NCBI GenBank assembly: GCA_903918595.1 | Contig: CAIXFB010000111.1 | Location: 1-9,165 of the forward strand | From: an uncultured Actinomycetes bacterium | Lineage (GTDB): Bacteria; Actinomycetota; Actinomycetes; S36-B12 | Length of the DNA: 9,165 bases | Direction: 5' to 3' | The notes under the pieces: model-generated | Databases searched by the model: none | Told to the model about the DNA's origin: nothing | The model's input: the letters and a program-made list of their open reading frames with translations, nothing else | Shown here: in pieces, positions 6,178 to 9,165 of the stretch | How the letters are laid out: every line of letters begins with the position of its first letter | Position numbering within the stretch: the first letter of the stretch is position 1 | Program-made: the position numbers and the translations under genes

Positions 6178-8907
6178 GCGGGAGTCAGAACTGCTGGTAC
6201 CCGATGAGACAGTGGACCGGCCAGCTTCTAACCGGGCAACCGGCACCCGAAATGGCGAACACGAAACGTAATCGAGGCCCACCTGGTCAAAGAAGTGGAT
6301 CGAAGCTGGGTCGCCACCGTGCTCACCACACACCCCGCAGTGCAAATCTGGGTGGGCAGCCCGGCCCTTCTCCACAGCCATGCGCACCATCGCTCCCACG
6401 CCTTCCACATCCAAGGATTCAAATGGCGAGACGGAGAAGATGCCCTTAGCAAAATAGGGCGAGAAGAACGACGCCTCCACGTCATCACGACTAAAGCCCC
6501 ATGTGGTTTGAGTGAGATCGTTCGTGCCGAAGGAGAAGAAGTCAGCGTGCTCTGCAATCTGATCTGCAGTCAGGGCGGCTCTGGGCAATTCGATCATCGT
6601 GCCGATCGGAAACTGCAAACCGCAGCCAGCCGCATCGATTACCTCGGCCATCACGCGTTCTGCTTCAGTTCGCGCTAACTGCAACTCTTTCACCGAACCC
6701 ACCAACGGAATCATGATCTCCGCCCGTGGATCGCCACCATTCTTCTTGCGCTCGCAGGCAGCTTCAGCAATTGCACGCACCTGCATGGCGAATAAACCTG
6801 GCAGCACCAAGCCCAAGCGCACTCCGCGCAGACCGAGCATCGGGTTCTCTTCATGCAGGCGGTTAACGGCGCGCAGAATTCGCTCGTCGCCGCTCACATC
6901 TTCACCACGTTCACGAGCAACAGCCACCTGCACCGCAAGTTCGGTGCGGTCGGGCAAAAACTCGTGCAGTGGCGGGTCGATCAGCCGAATCGTGACAGGT
7001 AGGCCATCCATCGCTTCAAGGATTTCGATGAAGTCCAACCGCTGCATCGGTAGCAGGGCCGCCAATACCGCGTCGCGCTCATCTTGCGTCTCGGTCAGGA
7101 TCAAATCCTCTACGAGTTGACGGCGTTCGCCTAGGAACATGTGCTCGGTGCGCAAAAGACCGATTCCCTGAGCACCCATTCGGCGGGCCCGCGCCGCGTC
7201 AGGGCCGGTATCTGCGTTGGTGCGCACTCCCATGCGTCGTCGTTCATCGGCATGGCGCATGAGGCGATCAACCGCGTGAATCAATTCAGTGGTGTCTTGA
7301 TCCACACCCTTGAGTGCGATCTCGAGACCCTCCTCGAAGTACTGAACAATCGCACTCGGCTCAACAGGAACCTCGCCGAGGAAAACTTCACCGCTGGTAC
7401 CGTCGATGGAAAGCAGATCGCCTTCGGATACCACCACACCACTTCTGGAGGTGAGAGTTTTTGCGCGGCTATCAATGCGCAACGACTCTGCCCCACAGAC
7501 CGCCGTCTTGCCCATCCCGCGAGCGACCACTGCCGCGTGCGATGTTTTGCCGCCACGGCTGGTCAGAATTCCAGCGGCTGCCACCATCCCGGCTAGATCA
7601 TCGGGGTTGGTTTCCCGGCGCACCAAGATCACGCGCTCACCCTTGGCGGCTGCTTCAACCGCGGCCTCGGAGGTAAAGACCACATGGCCAACGGCCGCAC
7701 CCGGTGAAGCGTTCGTGCCAGTGGCGAGCAGTTCATGTTCTGAGCCGGCAACGAAACGCGGAAACATCAACTGCGCCAACTGCGCACCCGTCACCCGAAG
7801 CAACGCTTCATCCATCGTGATGAGTCCTTCGTCCACCAACTGGGTGGCGATCCGGAATGCGGCACCCGCTGTGCGCTTGCCCACCCGCGTTTGCAGCATC
7901 CAGAGTTTGCCGCGCTCGACGGTAAATTCGATATCGCACAGATCGCGGTAATGCTGCTCCAATTGCGTCATGATCTGCATCAACTCTTTGTATGCCGGCG
8001 GATTCAGCCGCTGCAACTCCTCCAGCGGAAATGCATTTCGAATCCCTGCCACGACATCTTCACCCTGAGCTTTAGGTAGGTAATCCCCATAGACACCGGG
8101 ATCCCCAGAGCCTGGATCGCGAGTGAAAGCGACACCGGTACCTGAATCCTCACCTACGTTGCCAAACACCATTGCCTGCACGTTGACTGCAGTTCCTAGA
8201 TCCTCAGCGATGTGTTCTTGCCGGCGGTAGAGGCGGGCGCGATCGGTGTTCCATGACGCAAATACGGCGCGCACCGCTTGGGTGAGTTGCTCCTGTGGAT
8301 CTTGGGGAAAATCTTGGTGGGTGTGATTCTTGATGATGGTTTTGAATTCATTGACAAGAGTCTTCAAGGCTGATGCCGGCAGTTCGATGTCGGTGGCAAC
8401 ACCTGCGGTGGCTTTTGCCTCATCGAGCTTGTGCTCAAATTCGGTGCCCTCAATATCAAGCACCGTCTTGCCAAACATGGCGAGCAACCTGCGGTAGGAA
8501 TCCCACGCGAATCGCTCATCGCCCGATTGCTGCGCCAAACCCTCAACGCTGACATCATTCAAGCCGATGTTCAACACCGTTTCCATCATTCCGGGCATGG
8601 AGAATCGCGCACCAGACCGCACCGACACCAGAAGAGGATCCGCGCCATCACCAAGAGTGCGACCAATCGCTTGTTCGAGTGAGTGCACATGTGCAGCCAT
8701 CTCCTCGGAGAGCCCCTGCGGCCACTGGCCCGATGCCAGAAACTCCCGGCATGCCTCGGTGGTGATGGTGAACCCGGGAGGCACCGGCAGACCCAATCGA
8801 CTCATCTCTGCAAGGTTCGCACCTTTGCCGCCGAGCAGATCGGCCATCGAGCGATCGCCCTGACCGAAGGAGAAAACCAGGGCGGTTGTCGTCGATGTTT
8901 TTCCCAT
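6175..8907 (-). CDS. ppdK: Pyruvate, phosphate dikinase
   Basis: PPDK interconverts ATP + pyruvate + phosphate with AMP + PEP + diphosphate in the cytosol, serving gluconeogenesis or PPi-linked glycolysis. The 910-residue protein has all three domains. The N-terminal ATP-grasp domain has GGKGANLAEM (26-35), SVRSGARFSMPGMM (95-108) and FTRDPGSGDPGVYG (261-274). The central phosphohistidine domain has RGGKTSHAAVVARG (451-464), with catalytic H457 and T455, the position phosphorylated in plant PPDK. The C-terminal TIM barrel has GVRTNADTG (560-568), R641 in RLIDPPLHEF, E773 in MIELPRA, D797 in GTNDLTQ and the catalytic Cys C860 in GVCGEHGG. The chain ends in a Ser/Thr-rich tail (897-910). The ATG fits the family start, since SFGQGDRSMADLLGGKG follows at 13-29; its ribosome site is weak. 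It is probably the first gene of a possible ppdK-DUF218(-dgt) run. Confidence 0.98.
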   Translation of the reverse strand: MGKTSTTTALVFSFGQGDRSMADLLGGKGANLAEMSRLGLPVPPGFTITTEACREFLASGQWPQGLSEEMAAHVHSLEQAIGRTLGDGADPLLVSVRSGARFSMPGMMETVLNIGLNDVSVEGLAQQSGDERFAWDSYRRLLAMFGKTVLDIEGTEFEHKLDEAKATAGVATDIELPASALKTLVNEFKTIIKNHTHQDFPQDPQEQLTQAVRAVFASWNTDRARLYRRQEHIAEDLGTAVNVQAMVFGNVGEDSGTGVAFTRDPGSGDPGVYGDYLPKAQGEDVVAGIRNAFPLEELQRLNPPAYKELMQIMTQLEQHYRDLCDIEFTVERGKLWMLQTRVGKRTAGAAFRIATQLVDEGLITMDEALLRVTGAQLAQLMFPRFVAGSEHELLATGTNASPGAAVGHVVFTSEAAVEAAAKGERVILVRRETNPDDLAGMVAAAGILTSRGGKTSHAAVVARGMGKTAVCGAESLRIDSRAKTLTSRSGVVVSEGDLLSIDGTSGEVFLGEVPVEPSAIVQYFEEGLEIALKGVDQDTTELIHAVDRLMRHADERRRMGVRTNADTGPDAARARRMGAQGIGLLRTEHMFLGERRQLVEDLILTETQDERDAVLAALLPMQRLDFIEILEAMDGLPVTIRLIDPPLHEFLPDRTELAVQVAVARERGEDVSGDERILRAVNRLHEENPMLGLRGVRLGLVLPGLFAMQVRAIAEAACERKKNGGDPRAEIMIPLVGSVKELQLARTEAERVMAEVIDAAGCGLQFPIGTMIELPRAALTADQIAEHADFFSFGTNDLTQTTWGFSRDDVEASFFSPYFAKGIFSVSPFESLDVEGVGAMVRMAVEKGRAAHPDLHCGVCGEHGGDPASIHFFDQVGLDYVSCSPFRVPVARLEAGRSTVSSGTSSSDSR

Positions 8908-9030
8908 GAGCTGACTTGACTACATGCAAGCGCTTAGTGGCTACCTGAAATCACAAATTTCCCACTCACCGGAACAGTGAAGTGCCCCACAGTGCCAACG
9001 TGACCTGGGCCACATCCGTGAAATGTGCGA
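8908..9030. other. Noncoding spacer upstream of ppdK
   Basis: These 123 bases separate the probable partial gene at the right edge from ppdK and must hold any ppdK promoter. I found no TANNNT box at leaderless spacing before the ppdK ATG and no strong Shine-Dalgarno site. A small hairpin (GAAAT 8947-8951, ATTTC 8957-8961, loop of 5) lies about 40 bases upstream of the ATG; it has no T tract in either direction and is not called a terminator. Confidence 0.5.
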
Positions 9031-9165
9031 TCAGCCGCCGCTGACGGAGAGCTCTGCTTGGTTGAGTTCGCAGGCTGATGCTTCATCAAGGAAAGGCGAA
9101 TCAAGCCAGCCATCAGGCAGCGTGGGCCGGCGATCGCCCGAGGTTCGGCCGCGCGGACCGGCACC
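9031..9165 (-). CDS. Probable C-terminus of an unrecognised gene, cut by the window edge
   Basis: The minus-strand frame entering at 9165 stays open for 44 codons and ends with TGA at 9031-9033. The translated tail contains LPDGWLDSPFLDEASACELN and then QAELSVSGG. It has mixed acidic, aromatic and small residues, like a normal soluble protein. The competing minus-strand frame (GTG near 9164 to 8934) is Arg/Ala/His/Cys-rich, runs across the whole spacer, and looks like a shadow. I do not recognise the family from this fragment. It would lie 123 bases upstream of ppdK on the same strand. The call rests on composition and the open frame alone. Confidence 0.45.
   Translation of the reverse strand, partial: GAGPRGRTSGDRRPTLPDGWLDSPFLDEASACELNQAELSVSGG

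Noticed and set aside
7406..7951. 181-codon open frame on the plus strand inside ppdK
   Set aside because: It is antisense to the phosphohistidine region of PPDK and is Ser/Arg/Ala-rich shadow sequence without a ribosome site.
8934..9164. 76-codon minus-strand frame across the right-edge spacer
   Set aside because: Its composition (many Arg, His, Cys, Gly) looks noncoding. The neighbouring frame ending at 9031 reads more like protein.
1..9165. CRISPR array, transposon, toxin-antitoxin or defence module
   Set aside because: There are no regularly spaced repeats, transposase motifs, terminal inverted repeats or defence-family domains on either strand.

Overview
The window looks like a core-genome stretch of an actinobacterium (Actinomycetota) of moderately high GC. 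The pointers are an actinobacterial-style DnaG primase followed by a one-base-overlapping small protein, a dgt-type triphosphohydrolase a short way upstream, bacterial pyruvate, phosphate dikinase (PPDK), and start codons without Shine-Dalgarno sites that sit just behind TANNNT -10 boxes, as in leaderless transcripts. I could not place it in a genus.

Layout from left to right. A tRNA-Asn(GUU) gene lies on the minus strand at 21-93. Next, also on the minus strand, are a conserved protein of unknown function (135-617) and dnaG (617-2470), joined by a TGATG stop/start overlap. A two-gene plus-strand block follows: a class V PLP-dependent aminotransferase-like enzyme (2503-3717) and, 4 bases later, a small secreted chagasin-like (I42) protein (3722-4138). 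Its last stop codon directly abuts the stop codon of minus-strand dgt (4139-5371). Upstream of dgt on the minus strand are a membrane-anchored DUF218/YdcF-like protein (5420-6121) and ppdK (6175-8907). The right edge (9031-9165) probably carries the last 44 codons of another minus-strand gene, which I do not recognise.

How the genes fit together: DnaG makes replication primers, and Dgt-type HD hydrolases break down dNTPs, so dgt and dnaG share a nucleotide/DNA-replication theme. The plus-strand pair lies between them and has no evident link to replication. PPDK works in central carbon metabolism at the PEP/pyruvate node. The DUF218 protein may act at the envelope.

Most of the window is ordinary conserved chromosome. 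I see no CRISPR array, prophage, transposon, toxin-antitoxin pair or defence island. The points worth a second look are small: the oppositely oriented pair wedged between dgt and dnaG, the chagasin-like protein without its third binding motif, promoter geometries suggesting leaderless dnaG and dgt mRNAs, the zero-base convergent junction, and a helically spaced TGAAAC repeat between ppdK and the DUF218 gene.
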